This document shows positions 22,230 to 32,290 of a DNA stretch of 64,000 nt, in pieces. Each line of letters opens with the position of its first letter. The first letter of the stretch is position 1. The translations under genes and the position numbers were made by a program. The DNA lies in the NCBI GenBank assembly GCA_018398805.1, contig JAGFBZ010000939.1:372001-436000 (forward strand), in the 5' to 3' direction. The DNA comes from Hirundichthys speculiger. Its lineage: Eukaryota; Chordata; Actinopteri; Beloniformes; Exocoetidae. The notes beneath the pieces are model-generated. The model was not told the origin of the DNA. It was given only the letters and a program-made list of their open reading frames with translations, and made no database searches.

Positions 22230-24008
22230 AAAGACGTGCAGATGACGTCAGTTTTAGGTCGGTCCGTCAGAGACCAGATCTCGACGTCTATGGAACGTAG
22301 AAAATAGGTCGAAACTTCGACATCAAAATATGACCCTTTTTAGACGTCATTATGACGTTCAGAATCTGGACGTCATATAAAGACCAAATATAGACGTCGG
22401 CTCAACGTGCATAATAGGTCGAGATGTAGACGTCATTATTAGACCTTTTTTCGACATTTGCGACGGACCGGCTCCCGCACTGTGCGCGCCGCCGCACACA
22501 CGCACACCGCCGATCGGACCTCATCTCGACGTTATATCGACGTCCTTAAGTGGACTCATCTGGACACCGCTGTCGACCACGATATGAGACTCAAATTATC
22601 TCACACTCCACGTTGTTGCATATCACAGCTGACTGTAAACACCCTCTGCTGCGAGGTAAAACCCTGGTCCATGCTGAATGTGTTTAAAGAGTATTACTGG
22701 AAATGTAAGTATTTTGAGGGTTCTCGTACAAATTACGGGGCTAAATGAAAATTATATTCATATAATGTAATTAAACATTTCAAATAAGTGTTTGTATTTT
22801 TTCCTCCCATTCGTTGGTTTTAATATTGAAAACATAATTTTCAGGTTAGTACTGCCCCGACATACCCTTCAACATCCCACCATCATTTCATCTTTCAGTC
22901 TCTGAAACGTGAATACTTAGATATCAAAGGGAGAGCCTGCAGCGCAGCATACCAAAGCGATGATGGGGGTGTTGCCGTTCTTCGCAGTGATGGGTGCCTC
23001 CGCGGCTATGGTGTTCAGCGGTAACTATCAAAACAGTTTTCATTCTTTTCTAAGTGTGTAATATCAAACTAAAAGAGTTAGGATTTTTCTGCTAAATGTC
23101 TTTTACGTGGTATTAATTCCCACAAGATGCTTTGAACTGTCAATCTTGGTGCTCCTCTTGATTCTCATTTGAAGCCAGCTTGCTAATATTGCTAAGCTAA
23201 TTGTATGCTAACTGTAAGCTAATATTTATTTTTGTAGAAGTTTTCTACGAGAGTTCAGTTACAGGGACATGGTGACAATCCACAACTTTTTTCTAGATGC
23301 TGTCATGAAGGCCTACCCCCTGGCGACGGAGGCAGAAGTAAAACAAGTCGTGGCCGACCACCTCAAACATGCACCAGCCAGAAGAGGAGGCCTCAACACC
23401 TAGTTTAACTGGACGTGGTTCATATGCAGATGATGTGGTACATAGTGTAGAGATTATGTAAATAGTTTAAATCATTGTTAATTTGTAAATGTGTAGTCTT
23501 AATCATTTTTAATATGTAAATTCTGTATAGTATGACAAATGTTAATATGTAAATAGTGTGAATCAATATTAATAAAGTTGTTTTTTGCCTTTCTTCCTAA
23601 TTCTGTGAGCTATCAACTGTTGCAACACGGGTAATGGTTATATTATTTTGCACTGCAGTGACAATTTTAATAGTGTTATGCTATAATTTTACTGAATGTG
23701 TTAATTTTACAGAATTGTTACATTTAAAAGAAATTGCAATGTAAATTTGGTTTGGTTTCTAGTTTGCTACCTTAGAGTAAATTACAGAATAGTCCAGTTT
23801 TAACACTTTAATGAAGGTAGTTAGTGGACGTTAATCCAGCCCCGGATGAATGGAAGTGGAGGTCCATAAAGCGTCGAGGGAAAGACGTCCACACGACGTC
23901 GGGAAAAGACGTCAAACAAACATTTCATTCTGCACCTTTTCGAGACGTGATTCCGACGTCGCAAAAAGACGTCATATAGACGTCTTCTGAACCATAAATT
24001 GCGCAGTG
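22230..24008. mobile_element. EnSpm/CACTA-like element with GACGTC-rich ends
   Basis: The right end, reversed, starts CACTGCGCAATTTATGG, a CACTG terminus typical of EnSpm/CACTA elements, directly followed by subterminal GACGTC motifs. There are seven GACGTC hexamers at 22244-22544 and six at 23884-23984, on both sides of a different core. The core has a possible coding remnant (23297-23403) and an AATAAA at 23571. I did not find a matching CACTG at the left, so the left end is approximate or lost. Confidence 0.65.
22899..23403 (+). pseudogene. Possible exon remnants in the CACTA-like element
   Basis: Two stretches look exon-like. 22899-23020 follows a pyrimidine tract ending TTTCAG, stays open as SLKREYLDIKGRACSAAYQS and on, and is followed by GTAACT. 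23297-23403 follows TTTTTTCTAG and encodes AVMKAYPLATEAEVKQVVAD then HLKHAPARRG and a stop. The phases do not join as drawn, so either the splice sites are wrong or the gene is broken. I do not recognise the family. An AATAAA lies 170 bp downstream. Confidence 0.35.
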
Positions 24009-24736
24009 GGAATTTTAACTGTACTGCATTGTTACAATGAAAGACAGCAATGACTCTGAGGTCTGAGGCTCCAGAGCAGCTGGTGGCTGATTTTGTCTTT
24101 TTATTTATTTACTCATGTTGATTATAACTGGCAGGTTTTCTTTCCTGTCAAGCAAGAATTTAAGCCTTACAATTTCCCCCTGGAAGTTAAAGCAGCACAG
24201 AAGAACGTTTTATCCCTTAGGAGCTGAGCTCATGTTTTATCTCGAGGGTTAAGGTTCTCTGCCGACTAACCAACTGACTACAGGGTTTCTAAGTTAAGTG
24301 TACCGTACCCGAGGTGTTGGTCCACCAAGAGAAGGATGCACCTGTTTTTCATCATGGTTTGTGACTTTTCATCGTTCACTGCAGCTGTTAGCTAGCTTGT
24401 TAAAAAAGACCAGGATGGAAGTCAGGAGACAGTTTGTTCGGTCTACTGGTCATGACTCTTCCTGAAAAAAATCAAAAGTTCCTTCAGATTAAGTTGAAAC
24501 ATTTGACTTGAACATAAGGAATGGTTTCATTTCTAATTTTTAAATCTTTTGGGCTTTTAGCGTCGTCTGGTACAATATGAGTGATATGGGTTGTTCCTGT
24601 TACACTGAAAAATGAAATATAAGAAATAAACAATGGATTCTGCTCAGAGAAATGATCTGTCCAGATATTTTTACTTGAAAAGAAGTCTTGTTTCCAGTTT
24701 AGATCTGGCAGACGTTTGAGGGAATATGGCAAATAT
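24009..24736. other. Unassigned noncoding stretch
   Basis: No gene or repeat recognised. Confidence 0.45.
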
Positions 24737-24945
24737 TATGGAACCAGCTACCAGTTTTTGGGTTCAGGAGGCTGACACCACCTCCATCTTTAAAACAAAA
24801 TTTAAAACATTTCTGTTCAGTAAAGCCTACAGTTAGTCTAAACTATAGTGTGTAGGGGCTAATAGTCACAGCTATAGTTGTAGGAGCTCAGACTAGAGTA
24901 AGCTAATCTTAATCACAGCTTTGTCATAGCTATGCTGCTATAGTA
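24737..24945 (+). mobile_element. L2-type LINE fragment, copy A6
   Basis: Plus-strand piece spanning the end of the reverse transcriptase frame (ATGGAACCAGCTACCAGTTT onward) into the 3' UTR (CTATAGTGTGTAGGGGCTAA). It is the only family A piece in plus orientation. Both ends are broken and it is diverged, hence old. Confidence 0.85.
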
Positions 24946-27900
24946 ATGATATGCAGTCCACCTTCTTGTAAGAGATCCTCTTGTCTGAAGCTGCTGGTTC
25001 ACTCAGTTCCAGACATGACTGCAGCTAGTTTTTGTCTGTGAAGGCGAGGCATTAAGCCTGGATATGTCATTTATCCTGGCTGAACTGATCCCCCAGTCGG
25101 CTGCATGAAAGCAGGAGCAGATACGTTATCATGGAGATGTATTTTGTGCAGCTCGCCTGGTCAGGATCAGGCTAAAAACCAGGATCTGTTCAGCCTGCTG
25201 CTCCAATATCTTCAGTCAGTCATTTAAAATGGAGGGGGTCAGCTGACCTTTTGATTGATACCTCATACGGCCATATAGCAGCTTCCCTGTCCTGTCCACA
25301 GCCTACAATAGCCAATGAGGGCCAGCGTTAAAAGGAAGCCCATGCCACCATTGTGTCGTGTAAAAACTGAGCCAGTTAGAACCAATTGTGCTGATGACTG
25401 GCACATTGTATAGCCAATGAAATATTGAACACAGCGATGTGTTGCTTCAGGGGGCGGAGACAAAGTCACAAGCAGGAAAAACCTGCGTAACGCAGCCCAG
25501 TCAAAACATGCATCATTTATGAAATTATGTTTTTTATCAAAAATGCTGCAAATAACCTGTAATTGGTTATAATTGTAAATGTGTGTAAATATGTGAATTG
25601 TTTGCTGTGTTGTAAAAGGCAGTTATGACTTTTATCCTAGGTATGTGACCATGGTTGTCCAAGTGTCCTTTTGGAGTCTCCAAATGGACATTTTTGGAAA
25701 CGCCTAGACATACTCTTCTAAAAACATGTGTAAAATACTATTTTTTTGTGGTATTGTTATCAAATTTGAACTTGCGCTAGGTTAGGCTTCATGCTGTGGT
25801 CCCATTGTGTTTTCCAGCTAATAAGTCACAGCTGCACTCATCTGCAGACATCTGTTTACAAAGCAATTCAGGCGGAAATAAAAAAACAACTTCTACTTCT
25901 AAAAACAATTTCAGTGTGTTCAAACTTACAGTAATTCTGACAGTTGAGGGGAAAACCTGTTACCTTTCAAAGGGGACCAAAACCATCCATGTGCTACAAA
26001 CGGTTCAAGAACAGCTTTCATTTTACTTTGGATATGCCTTGGATAGGCGTTTAAGCAAATTTTACAGGAGTGGTAAGGGGTTAACAGTTATTCATGATTT
26101 ATAGTGTCTATGTCACCTCTGTTTTTTGTGGTTTTTTCACAGAATTGCCACTCGTTCACTCTTTTCTACATCTTTAAATGATGACACCATTCATTAAAAG
26201 ATTCTCTTGCTTCTCAGCCAACTGAAGCGTTGGTGAAACTTGGACTCCGGTTTAACGTTTAGCTCGCTTTCACACATCCGCGCCAGATTAGCCTTTCAAA
26301 TGAGACCGGAGCCCGTCAGATCCTGAGCGCCGCGGCGTCAGCAGCATCCACGAGGCAACTGTCTTTTAAGTGGTGTGTAAAGCTCTTCATCTCTACCTGC
26401 AGGAAGGAATCACATCATCACATCATTTGACAATTCAGCAATTGTTAAACATTCGTGGAAAAAGTTTAGATTGTGAACTTCTGAGAAAGTCAGGGCCAAA
26501 CATCATGTTGTGTTCTGGATTATTCTATGTTATCTGTTAGAAGGCTGTTGATGAAACATTAAAAGCACCATCTTTGTCAGTCAAAGCCTGTTTCACTTGT
26601 AAAAAACAGAAAAAAAAATCGAAATTGCAGGCAGTTGCCTAATACTCTGCAATGCACTCGAAATTGGGTGATAATGGGGCTCCACTCTCATCTGTACCTG
26701 CTCTGAATACGTTCAGCTCACCATCGGGAAGAAACGTGCGCGCCCTTGATTCGGTTAAAGTGATTTGCATGGCTCTTGTCGGTTTCTGACGAGTGCATGC
26801 ATGTGTGGAAAAGGAGAATGTTTAAGTAACACGATTACTGTGATTTTCACCACCAGCATAATGCGCGCAAAAAAAAAAAAAAAAGGATTGGAAAGAGTGG
26901 GAATGACAGACGGGGTTAGAATTTGGACTGAACGAGAGAAGTGATATGGCCTGGATCTCCTGAGCATCCGTGGGGGTGAACCGGTCTGTGCTGGTGTGCG
27001 TCAGCTTTGCATTTCAAGTGTGCAGAAGGGCGTAAAAGCCAGAGTGACTGGCGATGTCAGCACTTTTCATCTATTTTTTAAAGAACCTCACACACACAGG
27101 CAGGTGTGTCCATCCTGTGCCTGATCTCTCCCTCTTTCTCTCTCTCTCTCTCTCTCCCGCGGTCTTTTATTATTCTTTCAGCTGCAGTTTTTCAAAGGAA
27201 AGTCCATCACAAAGACGGTCTGTTTGATCTGCCCGCCGCCATTGGCAGGCAGCGGACAGACGGAGAAGGAGGATTGTTCAGTCCTTCTGAGGCCTTCTGA
27301 GCCACTGACTTTTAGATTTATCTGTGCAGAGTCACGGTGCACGCTCTTCCAACTCACGTTTCACATAAACATGAATAAATAAAATAGAAAACAGCAGGTC
27401 CTCGCAAAGGTCTGGAAATGAGACAGTGACAGCTTATTACACTGCTTTTTGCTTTATTTTTTGCCATTTTTCCACTTGTAAGGTTTAAAATTAGCTGAGG
27501 ACTGTTTAATTGTAAAAACAAACTTCATGACATGTAGGAATGCATTCTTCTTTTATGACCATGAGTTCCTCACAGGCTGTTTCAGCTTTTATGACTTAAA
27601 GGACTGGAACATACTTTTCGACCCCCAAAAGTCTTTGACAACATAGAGAAACATTTGAGGGACATCTCATTTCCTGGACAAACACAACCACATGTGTCTG
27701 GACCTGCTGTTTACCATCTAGACTCGAAGACAAAGGCCCATAAAACATAGGAAAAGAACCAAGGATCCGCCTCCACTGGATCTTTTAAAAACGGACACAA
27801 TCTGACATCCAGTGTGCATTTCCCTGGCATCCCTTTGTGGTGTCAGTGAAGTGTACCATTGGCTGATGGAAATATTCTGCATGACATATTGATTCTTTGT

Positions 27901-27989
27901 TTTTATGGTTGTATTAAACTCTTTAACTGACCTTTGTTTCTAGTCTCGTCAATGGCACCAGATAAAAGAACACGGAGAATTACTTTCAT
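24946..27989. other. Largely unique noncoding stretch
   Basis: The longest stretch without a recognisable element. It holds a short CT run at 27130-27158 and poly-A at 26870-26884. Open frames (25796-26104, 26755-26967 and others) are short and without family resemblance. Some could be introns or intergenic DNA of a host gene whose exons lie outside the window. Confidence 0.4.
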
Positions 27990-28140
27990 GCTGCTAACAA
28001 ACACAATGGCAGTGAGGAAGGAAATCAGCAATGGTATTAGACGAGCAACTGTTGATGCCAGTAAGACTGAAAAAGGTTATAATGCAATTCCCAACCTGTT
28101 CAGAGTTCATGATTCATGACTGGAAAAGATTATATTCACA
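27990..28140 (+). pseudogene. Tc1-like transposase N-terminal fragment, second
   Basis: Encodes ISNGIRRATVDASKTEKGYN then a decayed AIPNLFRVHDS, aligned with the helix-turn-helix start of Tc1-like transposases and with the fragment at 4336-4485. It then frameshifts. No catalytic domain. Confidence 0.6.
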
Positions 28141-28949
28141 GGAGAGGCAGACAGAGCGCTTTTTCGTTTTCTTCGCTGAGTTGTTCGTTTTTCAAACACA
28201 CCGAAGAGCTCCTTCGGACTCTGCAGACCTTGGTTAGCATGCCAAATGCTGAAGTTCAGGACGGCATCATTAAGGGCTGTGTATACTCTCGCAGCAATGT
28301 GTCGCAGTTAGCTTGTTGCAGGTATGCTGCAGTTAATTTTGATTTAGCATGGTCTGCACTATGTTATTCCACGCCACAACGCAAGAGAGACAATCACAAA
28401 CTAGCTAGGATTGTGGGTGTGGTGGGTGGCGTGTTTCTCTTCTGGTCACAGAAGCCAGGACATGAAGATATAGGGCCCTATCTTGCGCCAAACCTCCAAA
28501 CCTGCTATTAAGGGATAGCAGGTATAAGGAGGGGCGTTCCCCCACAAAGAATGCAATCTTCCACCTCCCAAAACCCACGATCTTACCTGCAAAAACCACT
28601 ATATTATGCACACATTATGCATGGGAGTGGTTAGGGCGTTCCACCTGTTTAACCAATCAGTGCGTCAGTAGCCATTGCCTTTAAGAGCAGGTTGCAGTAC
28701 CTGCAAACTGCTATGGAGCGTCTTTTCACCCAGATCGGAGCAGCTCTCATGGGCAGCTGGTCTGGGACTCTGCTGTAGAGCTTCCTTCTCTTTTTTCCTC
28801 CTACTCCTCTGCACTGATATATACATAACTAGCTCTAACTAATGTGGAGCAAATGATTTAATCATTTCTTTTGTACTCCAAGAAGTTCCAACAAACTGTT
28901 CAGAAAAAAATAGAGCCAGTGAACTTCCAGGAAAGTATTTCTTAACTAG

Positions 28950-29719
28950 AAAAGCACTCAGAGAGCGCAGACCTCCGCCAAGCACAACAGTTCTCCCATA
29001 CAGCGATTTACAGATTGTGATAGATAGATAGATTGTGATGGATCAGATCCGGATCAGCCTCTGAAATTTTATAGAGGTTTTCACTGTCAATACCTGAGTG
29101 AAATTTAATGAGCTGTGTGCAATAATTAACGGAGATGTTGAGAAACAAAATTACCGGCCCCATTGAGCGCATGTTACGGCCTCAAGCCGGGTTGTGAACC
29201 ACAACCTTCCACTTCTGGGGCTCCTGCGCACAACCAACTGCTCCACCTTCAATCCTCTGCAGAGACACTCAGATCCACCTATGTTTCACCTTCCCATCCG
29301 ACGAGCAGCCCAGGTGTGGCACTGCACACCTGTACCTATTCAGCCATCATTCAACCAGACTCGTCTCCAGATCTTCCTACAGAAACGCCTGATCCAGCCA
29401 TTCGCAGTGCCACCTCCTTGCCTTCGTCGTCCCCTGGATTGTTGGTTTGGCTGCCAACCCTCGAATCCTCCTTTTTTACATCTGAGAGAATTAAACTCTT
29501 AAAATTCCAGAACTTCCTTCCTGTGTCCATTGTGATTGCTTTAGGGTTCAAGAAACAACTAAACAGCGCAATGTTATCGAAAATTTGAAAGTGATCCAGA
29601 ATCCAGGATTTCTTCCGGATCACACCCAAAATAAAATCAGTTCTTCCTTTTCACATTTCTGACAACTCCTGAAAATGTCATCAAAATCCATCCATAACTT
29701 TTTGAGTTATCTTGAACAT
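28950..29719 (-). mobile_element. Miniature element with CCTCCGCC ends, interrupted copy
   Basis: Reverse-oriented copy of the element at 4801-5212: CAGACCTCCGCCAAGCAC at left and CATAACTTTTTGAGTTATCT at right. Alignment with that copy breaks between 29173 and 29562, where about 390 bp is inserted. Confidence 0.78.
29173..29562. mobile_element. Unidentified 390-bp insertion
   Basis: The surrounding miniature element reads AACATTGCGGTCAAAGGGG without interruption in its other copy (reverse of this strand). Here the left flank reads GAGCGCATG and the right CAGCGCAATG, suggesting an imperfect 8-9 bp target duplication. The insert is C-rich with an open frame on the plus strand (29163-29588) that resembles no family I know. 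Its right end is A-rich. Confidence 0.5.
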
Positions 29720-30153
29720 ATCCCCTGCGCAAAGACGAACAGCTCCGCCCAGGCGCATAGCCGCTGGAAGCGGTGCTTTTTAAAATACTGCAGAACGGAT
29801 CATTGGATGAGCATTGAGCCAGAGGAACACGTATGATGACATCTACCTTCTACCAGTGAGAACATCTCAGGTGTTCCGAGCGCAAGGAGAGGATCAGATG
29901 GATACGAGCACAGTACAAGAAACTCCACAACAGAGTTCTGTGATCTCCTTGTTTCCTCCACAGCAAACATCTGAATGAGATCATGTCACAGCTGTACAGA
30001 AATCATCTGCCCTTAAGAGAATAATAACGTATGAAAGTAATACAGTGATGCATAATCGAGAGGTAGAGCCGGTTGTGCAGTCCACATGTGACTGGGTGGA
30101 CACGCAATGACAGGATTTGGACTTGTCTTTTACGCGCCGACATGCCAGTTGGC

Positions 30154-30290
30154 TTTCCACAAACTCGGTATCTTGCGGTACTGGTATCTCGCAGATTTTG
30201 GGTATTGGGTAATGGGTGGTCAGACCACCCATTACCCAATACCCAAAATCTGCAAGATACAGGTACCGCAAGATACTGAATTCGTGGAAA
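30154..30290. repeat. Near-perfect palindrome
   Basis: Arms of 68 bp are centred on base 30222. The inner 31 bp of each arm (30191-30221 and 30223-30253) pair perfectly around a single unpaired A; the outer parts have only a few mismatches. It could form a long hairpin. It lies within Harbinger-like element H1, and decayed counterparts sit in H2 (near 32450) and H3 (near 36010). Confidence 0.95.
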
Positions 30291-30860
30291 GCGCAAGAGA
30301 CACGCCCATTGCCACGCCCACAATGTGCTTAAGGGAGTCGGCAAAATGGATAGCAGGTTTTGGGAGGTGGAAGATTGCATTTCGGTTGGCAGAGGCTCCT
30401 AAATCTGAGATTTGCAGGTAATGGGTATTGGGTATTGGGTAGCAGGAGGTGCAAGATAGGGCCCATAGAACGCTGGGACCTTTTTCCCACCTGGATCCCC
30501 GCTCTTTTCGCCCTTATGTCCTTCTGTGTCACACAAACTTTTCTCTTGCAATTTTGCACTTCCTCACTGCCTCGGCCGTATCTAAACCCATGGGAACTAG
30601 AATATGTGCTGTCCTTGTAGTGTGGAGAACGAGAATCATACAGATGTGGGTACTTTCTCACTTCTTTGATGACGCGAAGAACAAAAGAAAAAAAAAACAA
30701 GCCAGTAAGGTTACAAGCCAGAAATACGCGTCGTGTAGAGCGGATGTAGAATTGACCAATCAGAGGCCTCCTTTCTACCCTCCCTGCGACGCTATATGCG
30801 GCACTGTCTGCGGTCGCCTGCAATTGGGAGGTGCACCAGAGTGTCTGCGGAGGGTTGGGG

Positions 30861-32290
30861 GATTTCTGAGCATAAATCAGGCTTAAGAGGAAGACTGAAC
30901 AGGTGTGGCTGGGTGAGGGGGGGTTAACCCCAACCCCGACCCTGCACCGGAAACAGAAGAAAAGTTGTTGCAGTGCTCCAAAGTCCAGACCTGCATTCGA
31001 CTGAAATGCTGTGGTGGAAGCTCAAGAGAAACAAATGTCTGCAAAACTGGAAGAAAAAGACAAAAAAAAAAAACCTTAAAAACTGAGAGGGTCAAAATTC
31101 CTCCACAACGGTGTAAGGGCTGCTGAGCAACAAGGCTTTGCTGCTGAAGGTGGTTCCAGAGGCTGCTGATTCATGGACTTCATATGAAAACTGTCCATTT
31201 TCAATCACATTACGGTCCATCAGAGCATCACCAGAAACTGTTAGGCCATCAATGTATTAATACCTGCGCTGTATGAGCTCCAGAAACTTATGGAAGCAAC
31301 ACCGTCAAATGATTATGGATCACACTGTTGATGCGACAAGCTTTCGGTCCCCGCTGAGAGCTCTCAACTCTGAGGAACATGTTTCAAACACAGCTATTTG
31401 TAATTACATATTACACTGAGTGAATGGACAGCCAGTAAAAAGTTTCTTTTAGAGACGGAGCTCATTAGCATGTTGTATTTCTGCGAGCTAGCTCTTTGAG
31501 CTTATTCAGATCACATCTTTGCTCTAATGTCAAAACTGTCAGCTGCAAAAACTACGTTTTTATCTTTGTCATGAGCTGTTGACTGGCAATCAGACAAGAT
31601 ATTTACTTTGAAGACACTTTCCGCATCAATATTCCAGTAATTACGGCAAAGCCTTGGCGGGTAATGGATGACAAACAAATCTTTGACCTTTTGAAAAAGC
31701 TGTCATTTTGCCTTTGATCATATTTGCGAAGCGACAAGCTGTAACAATTGACGGTTAAAATGGCAGTGGTTATAAAAAGCCTGTCATGACAAATGGAAAA
31801 ATAATCTCTCACATGAATTCAAACAACCAACTACTGCCCTTCAGCAGTTTCCCGAGATAATTAAGTTTTATCTTCCCGCTGCCCATGAGAAGACGCGAGT
31901 CCTCTGCAGTGGACCAGTCGCAGCTGATGTTGATTCACCATTTCAAAATGCGCCGCACTAAGAGAAGTATTTTCAGTGTTGTTTGTTTTGTCTGACATTT
32001 TCACTTTTCAGGCTAAGCTTTTTTCGTTAAAATAATAGTTATATCAGTTCTACAGTGTTTCTGGCGCACTGCAGTCAATGTTTGGTCTTTGCACACAACA
32101 GCCAACTTGGCTTGGTCTGGGGGTCTTTGTCCGTCTCTTGGCCTGAGAGGCATCTGGAGTCGTGTGCACGCTTGAAGCAGCTCTGCCCGTCACAGAAAAA
32201 CTTCAACTTTCAATCTGTCAGAAGATGGTTAGAAGGAAGAAGCGTTACTGAGTGAAGCTACTGTAAAAGTGCCACGTCCAGATAAGATCT
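30861..32290. other. Mostly unique noncoding stretch
   Basis: No gene or repeat recognised. It includes the possible conserved element listed at 31440-31900. Confidence 0.4.
31440..31900. promoter_or_regulatory. Possible conserved noncoding enhancer
   Basis: Dense in known regulatory-type words: AAAACTGTCAGCTGC (Meis-like TGTCA plus E-box), CAGACAAGATATTTACTTTG, CCAGTAATTACGG, CCTTTGATCATATTTGC (TCF/LEF-like), TGTCATGACAAATGG and GATAATTAAG. It contains no repeats and little simple sequence. The texture is that of vertebrate developmental enhancers, but conservation has not been tested. Confidence 0.3.

Larger units (their letters stand above)
28473..30464. mobile_element. PIF/Harbinger-like element H1
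   Basis: Ends are GGGCCCTATCTTGCGCC and, reversed at right, GGGCCCTATCTTGCACC, flanked by ATA at 28470-28472 and 30465-30467, a 3-bp target duplication as in PIF/Harbinger. It holds no transposase. Both halves resemble the elements at 32291-34529 and 35370-36222 (TTAAGGGATAGC, AGGGCGTTCCACCTGTT, GGAAGATTGC words). A CCTCCGCC miniature element (28950-29719) is inserted within it, and a large palindrome lies at 30154-30290. Confidence 0.72.
28260..30860. repeat. Unclassified repeat family C, copy split by other elements
   Basis: 28285-28405 (ATGTGTCGCAGTTAGCTTGT, TTATTCCACGCCACAAC) and 30565-30850 (CTCGGCCGTATCTAAACC, TGGAGAACGAGAATCATACA, ATTGACCAATCAGAG) match the contiguous copy at 45750-46110. 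In that copy AACTAGCT joins directly to CGGCCGTATC, so about 2.15 kb has been inserted or retained here, including the Harbinger-like element. Confidence 0.65.

Noticed and set aside
29163..29588. 141-codon Ser/Pro/Thr-rich frame
   Set aside because: It spans the boundary of the unidentified insert and continues into the miniature element, so it cannot be a real gene as it stands.
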